A DNA stretch of 64,000 nucleotides from Tenrec ecaudatus (GCF_050624435.1 NC_134536.1:50255258-50319257); one strand, 5' to 3'. Numbered from the stretch's first letter, positions 23,404 to 34,244 are shown. Notes: a model not told the origin generated them from the sequence alone. Numbers and translations are program-made.

Positions 23404-24778
23404 AGTATTCTTGCATCGAGGGAGTACTTGAGTGGGGCCCAATGTCCTTCTATTACCTTAATACTAAACCTATAAATATATGCACATAGATCTATTTCCC
23501 CATCCTCATATATAAATATATTTGCATATAAACATGCCTTTATTTAGACCTGTATAAATGTCCTTTGCCTCCTTGCTCTTTCCTCGATTTCCTTTGACTT
23601 TTCTCTTGTCCCACTATCACGCTCAGTATTCATTTGGGGTTCAGTAAATTCCTCTTGGTTACATTACCCTTGATTATGCCCTACCAAGCCTCCTATACCT
23701 TCTTCACCACCAATTTGGATCACTTGTTGTTCCTTTGTCCCGGGGTTTATTAGCACCACTACCTTTCACCCCACCTTCCCCCTCTCCCATGTCCCCCCAC
23801 GACTGTTGTTCCCATTGTTTTCTCCTCCAGATTGTTCATCCAGCCTTTCTTATTTATACAGACCTGTGGAGATAATAACATGCACAAAAACAAGACAGAG
23901 CAAAACCAAGCAACAATATAAAACAAAACAACAAACCAATGACAACAAAACACAAAAAGAAAGAACAGCTTGTAGTTAGTTCAGGGACCGTTGGTTGGCC
24001 TTTAAAAGTGTTTTCCAGTCCAGTCTGTTGGGGCACCATACCCTGGTCCCAAAGTCCACCTTCAGCATTCCTTGGGGACCTCGCTGCTTCATTCCCTTGC
24101 TGTTCTGTTGTGCCCCCTTAGTGTTCTGCCTCGGTGTATTGGGATCAGATTGAGCGTAATTCCCACACTGTGTCTCCAGTGTTGTCCCCTGTAGGGCTAT
24201 GGGTCAGTGAGGGACATCATGTCTCATAGTGGTCCAGCTATGTGGTCCTCTCTGTGGACCAGCTGCTCTAATTGGGAACATCATCCACAAGGCCTGGTAG
24301 GCCAGGATATGCTCCACTCTCTCCTCTTCCCCCTTCATCTGCTTGCTTATCCTCTGATCAGTTATGTCCCTCTCCCAGAGCTGCAGATTCAGTGCCGTCC
24401 TTTGAAATAAATTCTTCTGTAGGGAGGGGCAGGGTCCACGTTGTATTTGGGATTGGGGCTGGCCCCTCAGACCTCTCCACTGGTTCCCTACTCCAGATGG
24501 CATCTTGCATTCCCATCTAGGAGCACTGGATCGAGGTCTGGTCCCTCTTTCCCTGGGGAGATATAAACAATACCCTCCCCTTGGGTGGGATAGTGCCCTG
24601 TGCCCCTGATACCCATTTCCTTATTATTTTTTCCTTTCCCCACCTCCTTTTTAGTTGTCTACCATGTGCATCCCTGTATTTGGTCTGGTCCCTGCCATAC
24701 TACCTGGTCCTCGCCCCAGGAATGTTTGTATTCAGTAGCTTTTTCCTATGCCCCTTTTGCAGTTTTTTTTTTAAAAGC

Positions 24779-25271
24779 TTACCTCAGTGAACTCATGTTG
24801 TACTTGTCCCTTTGTGCTTGGCTCACTTCGCTTAGCACGATTTCCTCCAGTTTTTCCCATGCAGCGATGTGCTTCATACATGTTCATCACTGCATTTTAG
24901 CAATGCGTAGTACTCCATTGTATGTATATACCACAGCTTTTTAATCCACTCGTCGGTTGATGGAAATTTGGGTTGTTTCCAACTCCTTGCAATTGTGAAC
25001 TGTGCTGCAGTGAACATTGGAGCACAGATGTCTGGCCTTGGTTTGTTTCTTGCCTCTTCTAGGCATATGACCATTAGGAGGACTGCTGGGTCATATGGTA
25101 ACTCTGTTTCCATCTGTTTTAGGTATTGCCAGATCCATGTCCATAGTGGCTGTACCTACTTACAGGTCCACCAGCGGTAGATGAGAGTTCCTGTCTCCCC
25201 ACACGCCTTCTAACACTTGTTGCTTTCTGATGTTTTGATTTGGGCTATCTTTGAGGGTGTTAGGTGGTACC
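24779..25271 (-). pseudogene. L1 ORF2 C-terminal fragment
   Basis: Translation on the minus strand gives ELPYDPAVLLMVICLEEA, then STDEWIKKLWYIHTMEYYA, the conserved C-terminal segment of mammalian L1 ORF2 protein downstream of the reverse transcriptase. A frameshift near 24,880 (extra bases compared with the family reading) prematurely ends this frame; the normal C-terminus resumes in another frame (LSEVSQAQRDKYN) and stops at 24,779-24,781. The endonuclease and RT domains are absent because the insertion is 5'-truncated, so it is inactive. Confidence 0.9.
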
Positions 25272-25640
25272 CCCAGAGACAAAGAGGAGAAAAAGATTTA
25301 AAAAGTAAGCCTGTCAAGACTGGGGGGAGGGGGAGATATAGAGTAGAGAGGGACACAAAAGTAACAATGTAGCTGAACCCGGAACCCTGCCTGTGGAACT
25401 TCAAGAGTTTAGTCCCTGCCAGGATGCAGGCGGGGCAGCAAACTGTGGCCGTGTTGAGACTAAACCCCCTTGCGGGCTCCTAATGGTACCAGCTCCAGCA
25501 GAGACAGTGGCGGGGCCAAGGTCAAGCCCTTGCCGGCCTCCTCTGTGGTAAGCCAAAAGCCCCCACCGCCTCAAAACCCCGTGGGTCTGTGCCTACTTAT
25601 GATGCGCCTCCTGCGCTCCAGCAGTGTTGAATTTCCCTCT
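25272..25640. other. GC-richer block abutting the L1
   Basis: Noticeably richer in G and C than its surroundings (for example cggggcagcaaactgtggcc, gacagtggcggggccaag). It begins exactly where recognisable L1 sequence stops. It contains the start of an open frame (25,470-25,760) without recognisable domains. It could be other L1 sequence, for example 5' UTR, or an unrelated element. Confidence 0.35.
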
Positions 25641-26265
25641 AAGCAACTCTCCTGGGGAGTCCTGCTAGTATGTGTTACTCAGTCGCCATCGTCCCGGAAG
25701 TCTGTTTTTAAACTTTTGACTTTATCCAGGCTCTCTGTTATTTCTGGTCTGTGTCTATAAAGTGTATTTCCTATAGATTTTCTCATTTAAGTATTTAATC
25801 GATTATTTGGCATAAATTTAGTAGCAGCTTTCTTCTCCTTTCACAGTATCATCTTGTTTACCTAGATGTGCCTTTTTCATTTTCAGAATGCTCCTCCCCT
25901 GTGTCCTCCTTCTTCTCTTCTTTTCCATGAGACTACCAGATATTCGATGAGATTGTTCTTTTCAAACCTCCAGCTATTTTTTGACTTTGTTGATTATCTT
26001 CATTATTCTTATTTCAATTTTGTTAAAAATATTATTTTCAAATACATTATTTCTTAAGTTTTCTTTGTATTTGTTCTCTTTTTTATTGTCTTGAATTCCT
26101 TAAGGGGAATGCTCAATTTATTAATTTTCAGGCTTTCTATTGATTTTCACATATCTGTTTTGAAGGGTTGACTTAAAAGTTTAAAAAATAACTCAGATAC
26201 ATAGAGGTCTGCTAAATGTTTACCTTGTTTTTAACTTCAAATTCAGTTGCTATAATTAAGAAAAA
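25641..26265. other. Gene-less T-rich sequence
   Basis: T-rich, similar in texture to antisense old L1 but not assignable. Confidence 0.4.
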
Positions 26266-26271
26266 AAAGAA

Positions 26272-26470
26272 TGACTCCAAACTCACTGCCATCCAGTTGA
26301 TTCTGACTCATAGTAACAGGGTAGAAGTGCCTACACAAGTGTCCAAGCCTGCAATTCTTTATGGAAGAACAAAGCCTTGTCTTTCTCCCACAGAGAGCCT
26401 AGTGGTTTTGAAGTACTGACCGTGAGGTTAGCAGTCCAATGCATAACCATGATGCCATCAGGGCTCCTCC
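26272..26470 (-). mobile_element. Afrotherian SINE, near full length
   Basis: A clear reference copy for the window: tail actgccatccagttgattct, body ccaagcctgcaattctttat, B-box region ggttttgaagtactgacc, and tRNA-like 5' end atgccatcagggctcc, all antisense. Flanked on the tail side by an A-rich run. Confidence 0.9.
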
Positions 26471-26474
26471 TAAA

Positions 26475-26912
26475 TGAGAGCTAGCGATAGAGCATGTGGA
26501 TGATGTGTTTGTGTGTACTTACTGCATTATTTTTTATTCATAGTGTTGCTATGTAAGGTTTTTCAGTTCATCTGATTTCCTCTTCCCTTAAAGGTGGTAT
26601 GCTTTCTCCTGTCCCTGTTTCTCAGAGCACTATATTTAATCTATGGTGTGTCGGTGTGTGTGTGTGTGTGTTTATAACTTCTACATATTAATATACCTTT
26701 AGTTCCGTGTTATTGTATTTTCTAAAAATAACCGCTGATTCTCATTTTAATTTTTCCCCACATTTATTGCTGGATAGTACCCCATCTATTTCTATATGTG
26801 TGTTGATATTGTATCAACTTTTTATATAAATTTTAATTTTTTCCAAACCTCTGATTAATTCTCAGTGTGTTCAGCCTCACCCATTCTACTATTGATTGTG
26901 TCTATTGTCATC
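26475..26912. other. Gene-less sequence with short (TG)n
   Basis: A TG microsatellite lies at about 26,651-26,671; nothing else recognised. Confidence 0.45.
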
Positions 26913-26914
26913 AT

Positions 26915-27122
26915 TAGAGTCCCTGGATTGAGTCAGTAGTTAAGGGCTTGGCTAAAGATCATGAGCCTGGTGGTTCATTTGTCCGGTGAAGAGGGGCCTG
27001 GTGATCTACTTCTGAAAAATCAGCCACTGAAACCATGTAGAGACAGTTCTATTCCTAACACACATACGGTCACCAGCGGTCAGAATCCACTCGACAGCAC
27101 TCATTTGGTTTGGTTTTTGGAA
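26915..27122 (+). mobile_element. Afrotherian SINE, variant body
   Basis: tRNA-derived head gagtccctggattgagtc, B-box-like ggtggttcatttgtcc, variant body ggtgatctacttctgaaaaa, and tail cagaatccactcgacagc followed by ggtttggttttt. The variant body is shared with the SINE at 60,720-61,060. Confidence 0.8.
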
Positions 27123-27124
27123 AC

Positions 27125-27760
27125 TTTTATTTTGGCTATTATGGATTTGCATCCAATATTTTCAATGTGCTCATTAATATGATTTGAGTTTCATCTTGAT
27201 AATATATACTTCATTATGATAATTCTAAATTTCTGGTGGAGCAGAGAATGTCTATGGTTTCTGTGTCCCCCTCCTCACCCCTGGATATGGCCAGCTACCA
27301 AGCAATTGTTCTTCAGTTCCAGATTCATGATTTATTGCTTCATCTGTGGACATTTAACTGGTCCCTTTGAATGATTTTCCTTTGCCACCTGGCATGAGTT
27401 TGCCTTAGCCAGGAGAAGGTGGAGGAGAGTTATTGAAGGAAAGAATTGCTTCTTGGGTGTCTTTTGCAGACTACGGCATCACAAGTGCTTCACCAGGGCT
27501 CAACTCTTTGGCCATTTTCCAAGGCAAGTGAAACAAGGTCCTATAGAGGTCTTTATCCCACATCCTAGAATGCAAATTGTGAGCAATTTCTGACATCACC
27601 ACTTCTCTGCAATCCAGTGAGTCCCGACCGTACCCTCTCTCACAAAGTCCTGGATGAAATAGGGGTCAGGAGGAAGAAATGAGCTCTTCTCGGAGCTCTA
27701 TTTCAATTGTAGAGATAGTAGCTACTTCTTATAGCTGTCATATTATTCAGAATTCTCTGA
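27125..27760. other. Gene-less sequence
   Basis: No exon or repeat recognised. Confidence 0.4.
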
Positions 27761-27761
27761 A

Positions 27762-28242
27762 TTGAGGTGCTGGAGAAGAATATTGAAGGTCCATGAATAC
27801 CCAGAAGAACAAACAAATCTGTTTTGCAAGAAGTGCAGCCAGAAGAAGATGCTCTTTAGAATCAAGCATGTTAACAGGAGAGACCAGTGCCTCCCTGGGA
27901 AAAGGAAGCTCATGCTTGGTAAAGTAGTGTACTCTAGCTGCCATAGATTCAATTCTGACTCATAGTGATCCTATAGGACTAGAAAGAACTGCCATGTGGC
28001 TTTCCAAGATTGTTACTGTTTAGGGGAGTAGAAAGCCTCATCTTTCTCCCATGGCTTGGTAAAGTGGGTCAGCGAAAAAAGAAGACGACCCTCAAAGAGA
28101 GGGAATGACACAGTGACTACAACAGGGCTCAGCCATCACAGCGATGGTGAGGATGGTGCAGGACCAGGCAGTGTTTGGGTTTATTGTACGTGGTCAGGGA
28201 TGCTAGGAGTCACAACTGACTCAAGGGCTCCAGAGAACAACC
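27762..28242 (+). mobile_element. BovB/RTE LINE 3' end, interrupted by a SINE
   Basis: The + frame from 27,762 reads RCWRRILKVHEYPEEQTN, matching the BovB C-terminal segment (family WCWRRLLRVP...). BovB resumes after the SINE with gacgaccctcaaagagaggg and ends with the terminal sequence caactgactcaaggg. Frames are broken. Confidence 0.85.
27926..28053 (-). mobile_element. Afrotherian SINE inserted in BovB, with TSD
   Basis: Antisense tail and body (ttctgactcatagtgatcct ... catctttctcccatg); the tRNA head is missing (5' truncated). The target-site duplication gcttggtaaagt is exact at 27,914-27,925 and 28,054-28,065. Removing the SINE and one repeat restores the BovB order. Confidence 0.9.
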
Positions 28243-28604
28243 ACATGTCTGAGTGTCTTCTCACTTATATAAATCCGCAGTGCTTTACCCCGCCTGTTTA
28301 ATGCAATCACTACATTGAGGAGTCCATGACAGAAGGCCGTAGCTTAATGTATGATGAAAGTGTGTATGACTGGTATTTAACATGGCAAATATTCAGTTTA
28401 TCATTTTCTGATGGAGATAATTGTTCTTAGTGCAGTCTGACCTGTAGAGTCAATACACCATGCACTCTGGCAGTGCAGTAGTGACAGTACTTGGCTGCTC
28501 ATGGAATGGCTGGCAGTTGAAACACAGGAGCTGCTCAGCTGGAAAAGACATGAAAGTTTGCTTCTGCGAGGATTGAGACGTGAGAATTCCTTGCCTCATT
28601 GCGT
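28243..28604. other. Gene-less spacer
   Basis: Nothing recognised. Confidence 0.4.
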
Positions 28605-28605
28605 T

Positions 28606-28838
28606 GTCATTGTTGGTGCTGTCAAGTTGGTTCTGACCCAGAGTGACCCCATGCAGAACAAAGCCACTGCTGATCTTGCACCACGCCCACAGTCATCCCT
28701 CTGTTGGATCCCACTGCTGCAGCCAGGGTGCCGATTCATCGCTTTGAGGGCCTCCGTCTTCTTCGTTGACCAAACTTTGCACATGTGATATCCTTCTCCA
28801 CAGCCTGGACTCTCCTGATAACATGTCCAAAGTAGGGT
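28606..28838 (-). mobile_element. BovB/RTE 3'-terminal fragment
   Basis: Antisense terminal sequence: ttgttggtgctgtcaagttg, then tctcctgataacatgtccaa. Truncated at the right. Confidence 0.8.
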
Positions 28839-28879
28839 TGTTATAAATCAAAATGGACTCAATTATGTGTATTTTCTAA

Positions 28880-29832
28880 ATTAGTATTCTCTGGTTCTAA
28901 TGTCAATTGCAAGAGCTACACAGAGCTCACAGACAAAATTCATGATTAAAATGTTTATTAAGGAAGTTAAGTTGTAATATTAGTAAGTAATACCCAGCGT
29001 TGTTGTTTCTCAAGGTGTGTCCCAAAGTACTTTCAGGTCTTCTAATCAACACCCAAAGGAGCGTAATACCCCGCTGAAAGCCCCCATCGACGGCTGCACA
29101 CCGCTCAAGCTCAGTGAGTCAGCAAGCCCAGCTCCCTGACTTAAGTGACCAGGGGCCCTCAGGTCCACTGCTAAGTTTCAGCAAGCCCAGCTCCCTGAAT
29201 TAAGTGACCAGGGGTCCTCAGGTCCACTGCTAAGTTTCAGCAAGCCCAGCTTCCTGAATTAAGTGACCAGAGGCCCTCAGGTCCACTGCTAAGTTTCAGC
29301 AAGCCCAGCTTCCTGAATTAAGTGACCAGAGGCCCTCAGGTCCACTGCTAAGTTTCAGCAAGCCCAGCTCCCTGAATTAAGTGACCAGAGGCCCTCAGGT
29401 CCACTGCTATGTTTCAGCAAGCCCAGCTTCCCCACTTAAATGTCCAAAGGCCTCCACTCCACATGCTAGCCTCCTGCACAAAATCACACAGCTTAGCTTA
29501 CTCAACGGGCAGGGAATCCATCACTCGGTTCCGTGCTCTGGCTCCTGGTTCTGCTGTTACTTCTCTGCTTGGACAGCTGTCATCTGGATCCAAAAGGTTC
29601 ATTCAGGCATCTTAGGTCCAGAGGACAAGCTCCATTCCTGGCTCTTGCTGATCATAAGATCCTTCCTCTTGCTTCTCAGAGAAGCAGAATGACATTCCAG
29701 GATATGTTAGTCACAATTACGCAAAGATGAATCCTATCAGCATTTCCCCCTACTTAGCAGCCCATGGATAGAAAGGTGGTTGGGTGGGAGTTGGAGACTT
29801 TGGCTGGAAGAGCCACATCCAGTAGTTCACTC
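28880..29832 (-). repeat. Unclassified interspersed repeat, copy B, with expanded minisatellite
   Basis: Reverse-complement homologue of 12,255-12,995. Matching blocks in reverse order: ctcacagacaaaattcatga (end), the 59-bp array, ctggctcctggttctgctgt, and agctccattcctggctcttg. It is about 210 bp longer than copy A, close to the length of the extra 59-bp units. Confidence 0.7.
29121..29460. repeat. 59-bp minisatellite, about 5.8 units
   Basis: Units start at 29,121, 29,180, 29,239, 29,298, 29,357 and 29,416 (agcaagcccagctccctga...), exactly 59 apart. The middle units are nearly identical, while the outer ones diverge, as expected from recent expansion of the array centre. No spacers, so not CRISPR-like. 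Confidence 0.95.
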
Positions 29833-29834
29833 AC

Positions 29835-30558
29835 CCTATAGATGGAGACTGATTTGGGGTTGGCTTCATGTGCAATTGAAGATACTGCCTTCCGTGTATC
29901 GTGGAAAGGGCAAGCAAAAGCACCCACTTTTCCATCTCACTCCTAGGGATCTCAAGGGCAAGAGACCTCAAACTGAAGCTTGAGTTCTACAAACAATGGA
30001 ACTTTTGTTGTCTCCCCACCAAATGGCTCCTCAAGGGAGGGTTTTCCTTTCAGAGCCTTTGCAAGATCAGTATTGGGAGGAGGTAGTCTTTCTTGTTTGT
30101 ATCCAGGCAAATGAAGAGGTAGAAGAGTGACTGCCCAGATTACTAATGTCAATTATTTTAAAATCAACACTGCACCCAAGTAGAATTTTTGCATAGTGTT
30201 GATAGTCTCACAAACACCTGTCTCAAGGTCTGATCATCCCCAGTGATTTCAATAGCAAGCGGTAGGCAGGGTTCCAAAGCAATAGCAGGCAGAGGCAAAA
30301 GAAAACTTAAAACAAGGTTACTCCAATCAACGTTCGCATGATTGCTGTCAGCCAAACTCCACCTCAGGCTGCTCAGACACTTAGCCTATCAATCCACTCT
30401 CTGCCTCTACAGAGATTTTAGATGGATGTGTTTTCCTGCTCTTTCTAGGTAGATTGCTTTGTTATCTTTTTGACTACAATTCCTCTGTGGTTGATTTTGG
30501 AGAAAGGAATCCGCATTCAGGGTTCATGTTTTTATTCTGGCTGAAAAGAAAACGTTTT
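29835..30558. other. Gene-less sequence
   Basis: Possibly includes the remaining 5' part of repeat copy B; otherwise nothing recognised. Confidence 0.4.
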
Positions 30559-30564
30559 TGTGCG

Positions 30565-31056
30565 TGTTTTAGTCTGGGTACTTTGAAGAAACAAATCCAC
30601 AGAAACTCATGTATAGGACAGAGTTTTATACAACAGTTAAGTGCACCTCAAGAAAACACCCCAACCCAGTGCTGCCCAACCCCACAAACCCAACATTAAC
30701 CCAAATGTCCGACACCAATCCACAAAACACATGCAATGATGCCAACTGCAGGAGGAAAGCTGGATCAGTGAGCGTGTAAGCATCTCAGTGTGAGGGGTCT
30801 CCACATGGCTGCTCCAGCCCCCAGGGCTGTATTGGGGTAGGTCCATGTGGTTTCTCCTTGATGATGTCTTGCAGGAAGTGAGCCTTGCCAGCTGAGGGAG
30901 GGAACGGGCTAAGGCAGCTGCACCCTGGTCCGACCATCAGAAAGCAAGAGACCCGAGAACTACAAAGGTGAAGCTCACCGAGCCATTTATCCCTCTGCCC
31001 TTCAATTAACCCCACATGTGTTTATTGGCCAGGTTGGCAAAATAAATTAACTAACC
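30565..31056 (-). mobile_element. ERVL/MaLR-like solo LTR
   Basis: The + strand begins TGttttagtctgggtacttt and ends in aataaattaactaacc, i.e. the reverse complement of an LTR. It is the uninterrupted relative of the outer LTR at 58,788-59,907 (shared caaatccacagaaactcatg, aggcagctgcaccctggtcc, ccacatgtgtttattggcca). Flanks gtgcg (30,560-30,564) and gtgtg (31,057-31,061) may be a 5-bp TSD with one change. LTR only, no retroviral genes. Confidence 0.7.
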
Positions 31057-31061
31057 GTGTG

Positions 31062-31680
31062 GGTGTTTTAACAACTAAGAACTTAAAATACCTAAAAAGC
31101 GATTCTTAATTTGTAGTTAAAACCAAAGCAGGTGGAGGTGAGTGGAAGATGTCGAAGCTAGGTCTCAAACTGAAAACTAAAGATCTATTATCTTGGAAAG
31201 ATACCCAGTGTATAATGGTTTAAGCAGCTGGTTATTAATGGAAAGGCTAGTAATTCAAACACACCAGCTGCATCCTGGGGAAAGATAGTGGTCGGATATG
31301 TAAAATAAATATTGCTATGAAATCATATAGACCTTTTTAAACAAAACTATGCCAATCAGAAGCTACAGCTTTTGACACGCCCTTCTAATGTGGCATTCTC
31401 ATCTCTAATTCGGTCCTGAAAAATTCTATTACCTTCAAGTTACATCAAAATAGAATTTGTGTGTGGAATTAAAATTATGTTCCCTTTATACATTTAGTTT
31501 GGGAAGAAAATGAAATCTGAAGGGGATCAGGGCTGCAGGGTAAATAGGTGTCCCATTGAAGTTGTCCTAGAAAGTCATTGGTACCCCGGAAAAATGAATA
31601 AGTTCATTTGTGGGGAAAAAAAATCCACTTTCGTGGCCTTTGCTTCATTGACGTACTTTCCAATATTCTTAAAATATCAT
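31062..31680. other. Mostly gene-less; a SINE 5' piece inside
   Basis: Apart from the short SINE piece at 31,205-31,300, nothing is recognised. Confidence 0.4.
31205..31300 (+). mobile_element. Afrotherian SINE, head fragment
   Basis: tRNA-derived head: tgtataatggtttaagcagc, then aattcaaacacaccagctgc and ggggaaagat. The tail is missing. Confidence 0.55.
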
Positions 31681-31683
31681 GAT

Positions 31684-32447
31684 GTTGTTGTTAGGTGCTG
31701 TCAAATTGGTTCTGACCCATTGAAACACTGTACACAACAGAAGGACACCCTGCAGGTCCTGTGCCTTTCTTACCATTGTTCCTGTGCCGGAATCCCTTGT
31801 ACCAGCCATGGTGTCAATCCATCTCCTTGAGGGACTGACTCCCGTTCAGTGCTTCTCCACTTTACCAAGCATGCTGTCTTCCTCCAGGGACTGGTCTCTC
31901 CTGACAACATGTCCAAAGTATTTGAGACAAAGTGTTCTCATCCTTGCCTCGAAGGAGCTCTCTGGCAGTGCTTCCTTCGTCTAAGACAGATGTGGTTGTC
32001 CTTTAAGTAGACCATGGTACTTTTAATATTCTTCTCTAGCACAATTCAAGCAAATCAATTCATTGGTCTTCTGTATTCAGTGTCCAACTTCCCCGTGTAT
32101 ATAAGGCCATTGAAAAGACATTGGCTTGGGTTAGGTGAACCTTAGTTCTCAAAGTAATATCTTTTATTTTCATTGCTTTGAAGAAGTCCTGTGCAGAAGC
32201 CTTGCCTAATGCAACATGTCTTCTGAATCTCTCACTGTGGCTTTCTTGACCCTCGATGGTGGATACAAGCAAGACAAAATCCTCGAAAACTTCAGTCTTT
32301 TCTCTGTTCTCCATTTGTTCTCTATTGGTTCAGTTGTGAGGATTTGGGTCTTCTTTACATTGGGATTCATACTAAAGGTTGGAATCCTTGATCTTCATCA
32401 GGAAGTACCTTAAGGTTGTCTTCTCTGCATATCATCTGCCATATTGT
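31684..32447 (-). mobile_element. BovB/RTE LINE 3' part
   Basis: Starts with the terminal ttgttgttaggtgctgtcaa and runs antisense through the BovB 3' coding end. The minus-strand frame 32,060-32,314 contains KDITLRTKVHLTQANVFSM, a BovB C-terminal segment. Abuts, head to head, the SINE body at 32,448. Confidence 0.85.
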
Positions 32448-32780
32448 CTGTCAGTTTGTCAGAAGCGGTGGCTTGTGTGTGGCTGTTATGCTGGACACAA
32501 TGTCACTGGTATTTCAAATGCTGGGTAGGTCACCCAAAAGGAACAGATTTCTGCAAAGCTTTCAGACTAAAAATAGTCAATGGAGACGTGTCAGCTGCCC
32601 ACTGCAGCGGAAGTAGCCACTGGAAACCTCATGCATGGAACCTTCATTACAATCTCTGTGATCATCCTGTGACCTTTCAGAGAAATGACCAGGAATACTT
32701 CTTCAGAATTCCAAAATATGGTCACCATAACCTTCTTCATTGGCTTCTCTACTTTGAATTGAATTGGTCAGCACATCCCC
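32448..32780 (+). mobile_element. Afrotherian long-type SINE body
   Basis: Sense orientation: ctgtcagtttgtcagaagcg, ggctgttatgctggacacaa, gggtaggtcacccaaaagga. Matches the segment at 2,010 and the antisense at 13,020. The 3' limit is uncertain. Confidence 0.55.
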
Positions 32781-32784
32781 TCAA

Positions 32785-33435
32785 AAGCCACTAATTTGAT
32801 TGGACCTTGCTCTTTGTATAGGATTAGTAAAGGGAAGACTTGTTCCTGGTTATAGTCTGTACATTAAAACCAGTAACTGTAATGTTGTTTAAAAGACTGA
32901 CAAAATGACCCACTCCTTGAGCTCACTGGGTGCAATGCCTTGAGCCCAAAGCTTGCTGAGGTAAAGTCAATTTGCTTAAGATTGAAACCAGCGAAGAACC
33001 ATTTGAACCCCTGACGTTAGTAACTATCCCACCAATGATAGTTCTACGGAATTCTTATCCCAGTTTCTGGGTTTCAGCCACAGATTCTCATTGGTTGAAC
33101 TTGATGATCTTCTCTTTCTTGACTCATCTTTGAGGTCTTCTCAACTTTCTTTAAAATGCTTAATCCATCTAAAACACGTTGCGTGAAGTGGGCTTGCAGT
33201 TCTGGGAACTTGTTGCAAAGCCTCGATAATTTGGGAAAATGTCCAGTTGAGGGTCTGTTTTTTGTTGTTGTTTTTAAATGGTGTTAACCCTGACCACAAA
33301 ATCATTTTTCAAAGATCCTAGTGAAATGATGATAAGCACCTCACGGGAGAACTTGCCTACAGCCACTCACTGATGACAGAGGCGCCGTTGTGCACGTTTT
33401 GTTTGAGATAAACGTGTGCTGCTGTGGACCAGAGT
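32785..33435. other. Gene-less sequence
   Basis: Nothing that I can support. Confidence 0.35.
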
Positions 33436-33439
33436 GGTA

Positions 33440-33560
33440 GCAGCATAACTTCTGACTTTCCCTACACAATTTACAACCTTGGAAACCCAATGGGGCCGTT
33501 CTACTCTATAAAACATAGGGTTGCGATGAATCCCAATCTTCTCAGGGTCAATTTCTTTTT
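33440..33560 (+). mobile_element. Afrotherian SINE, 3' part
   Basis: Sense: accttggaaacccaatgggg, ttctactctataaaacatag, gggttgcgatgaatccc. Confidence 0.8.
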
Positions 33561-33564
33561 GTTT

Positions 33565-34185
33565 ATTAAATTGAATTTAAAATGTATAAAATTATGTGTA
33601 TATGTGTATCACATTGCTTATTTTTTAATTCTAGAAATATAAACAAGCCCACTGTGTAATGAGATGTGTCAAATCGTCATAGAAAGGGTTCAACTGTCAT
33701 TGAATGCTCAGGAATGTGGGTCATGCCCAGCTCAAGTCTGTCTGTTCTCAGAGCTGATGCATCTGGAAAATTACCTATCAGTTTATATATAGACAAACCC
33801 TTAGCCAGAATATTCAGAACAATCAAGAGACCAAGAAATTATAGGCCCCCCACACCCCCAATGGAAAGACTATACTTGGGTTTCTTGAAGAAGTTTTCAA
33901 GATTTTTATGTCAATCAGACTGTGCCACAGGCCAGTGCTACTGAGGGGTTGGAAGTCTAGGACCATTTGTATTGTCAAGTGTGATTATGTTGCTTTGTCT
34001 CCTCTTTTCTCAAGATGCTACGGTGGATAAATTCTTATAAATGCCATGTGTCTGCTAGCATTATTTAATTAGCCATTATTTCCCTATGACAGTTACAAAG
34101 AGGCTCAACAAAATAAGATGAATTAAATTCAAAGATAAATTAATTATTTCTATTGGACGCTATCACTTTTCTACCTGGAATATTT
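33565..34185. other. Gene-less sequence
   Basis: Nothing recognised. Confidence 0.4.
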
Positions 34186-34188
34186 TAT

Positions 34189-34241
34189 AAAAGTGGCAAT
34201 GGAAAAAAACAAACAAACAAACAAAAAAAAGTGGCAATGGA
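34189..34241. mobile_element. Orphan A-rich tail insertion with TSD
   Basis: The 15-mer aaaagtggcaatgga occurs at 34,189-34,203 and 34,227-34,241. Between them is only a 23-nt A-rich (AAAC)n string. This is what is left when LINE machinery inserts a poly(A) tail with no body. Confidence 0.75.
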
Positions 34242-34244
34242 TTT

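Larger units (their letters stand above)
22264..25271 (-). mobile_element. L1, about 3 kb, with ORF2 C-terminus and very long 3' UTR
   Basis: The most complete L1 here. On the minus strand it runs from the ORF2 C-terminal coding region (25,271 down to 24,779) through about 2.5 kb of 3' UTR to the terminal sequence at 22,264. The 3' UTR contains a 248-bp tandem duplication (units starting at 22,908 and 23,156). Human L1 has a 3' UTR of only about 0.5 kb, so the length is notable. The 5' side ends abruptly at 25,271 against unrelated GC-richer DNA. No TSD found. Confidence 0.9.

Noticed and set aside
22264..25271. TSD for the 3-kb L1
   Set aside because: Compared both flanks and nearby downstream sequence by eye; no credible direct repeat.
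29121..29460. Regular repeats resembling a CRISPR array
   Set aside because: Units are contiguous 59-bp tandem repeats without unique spacers, in a mammalian genome; it is a minisatellite.
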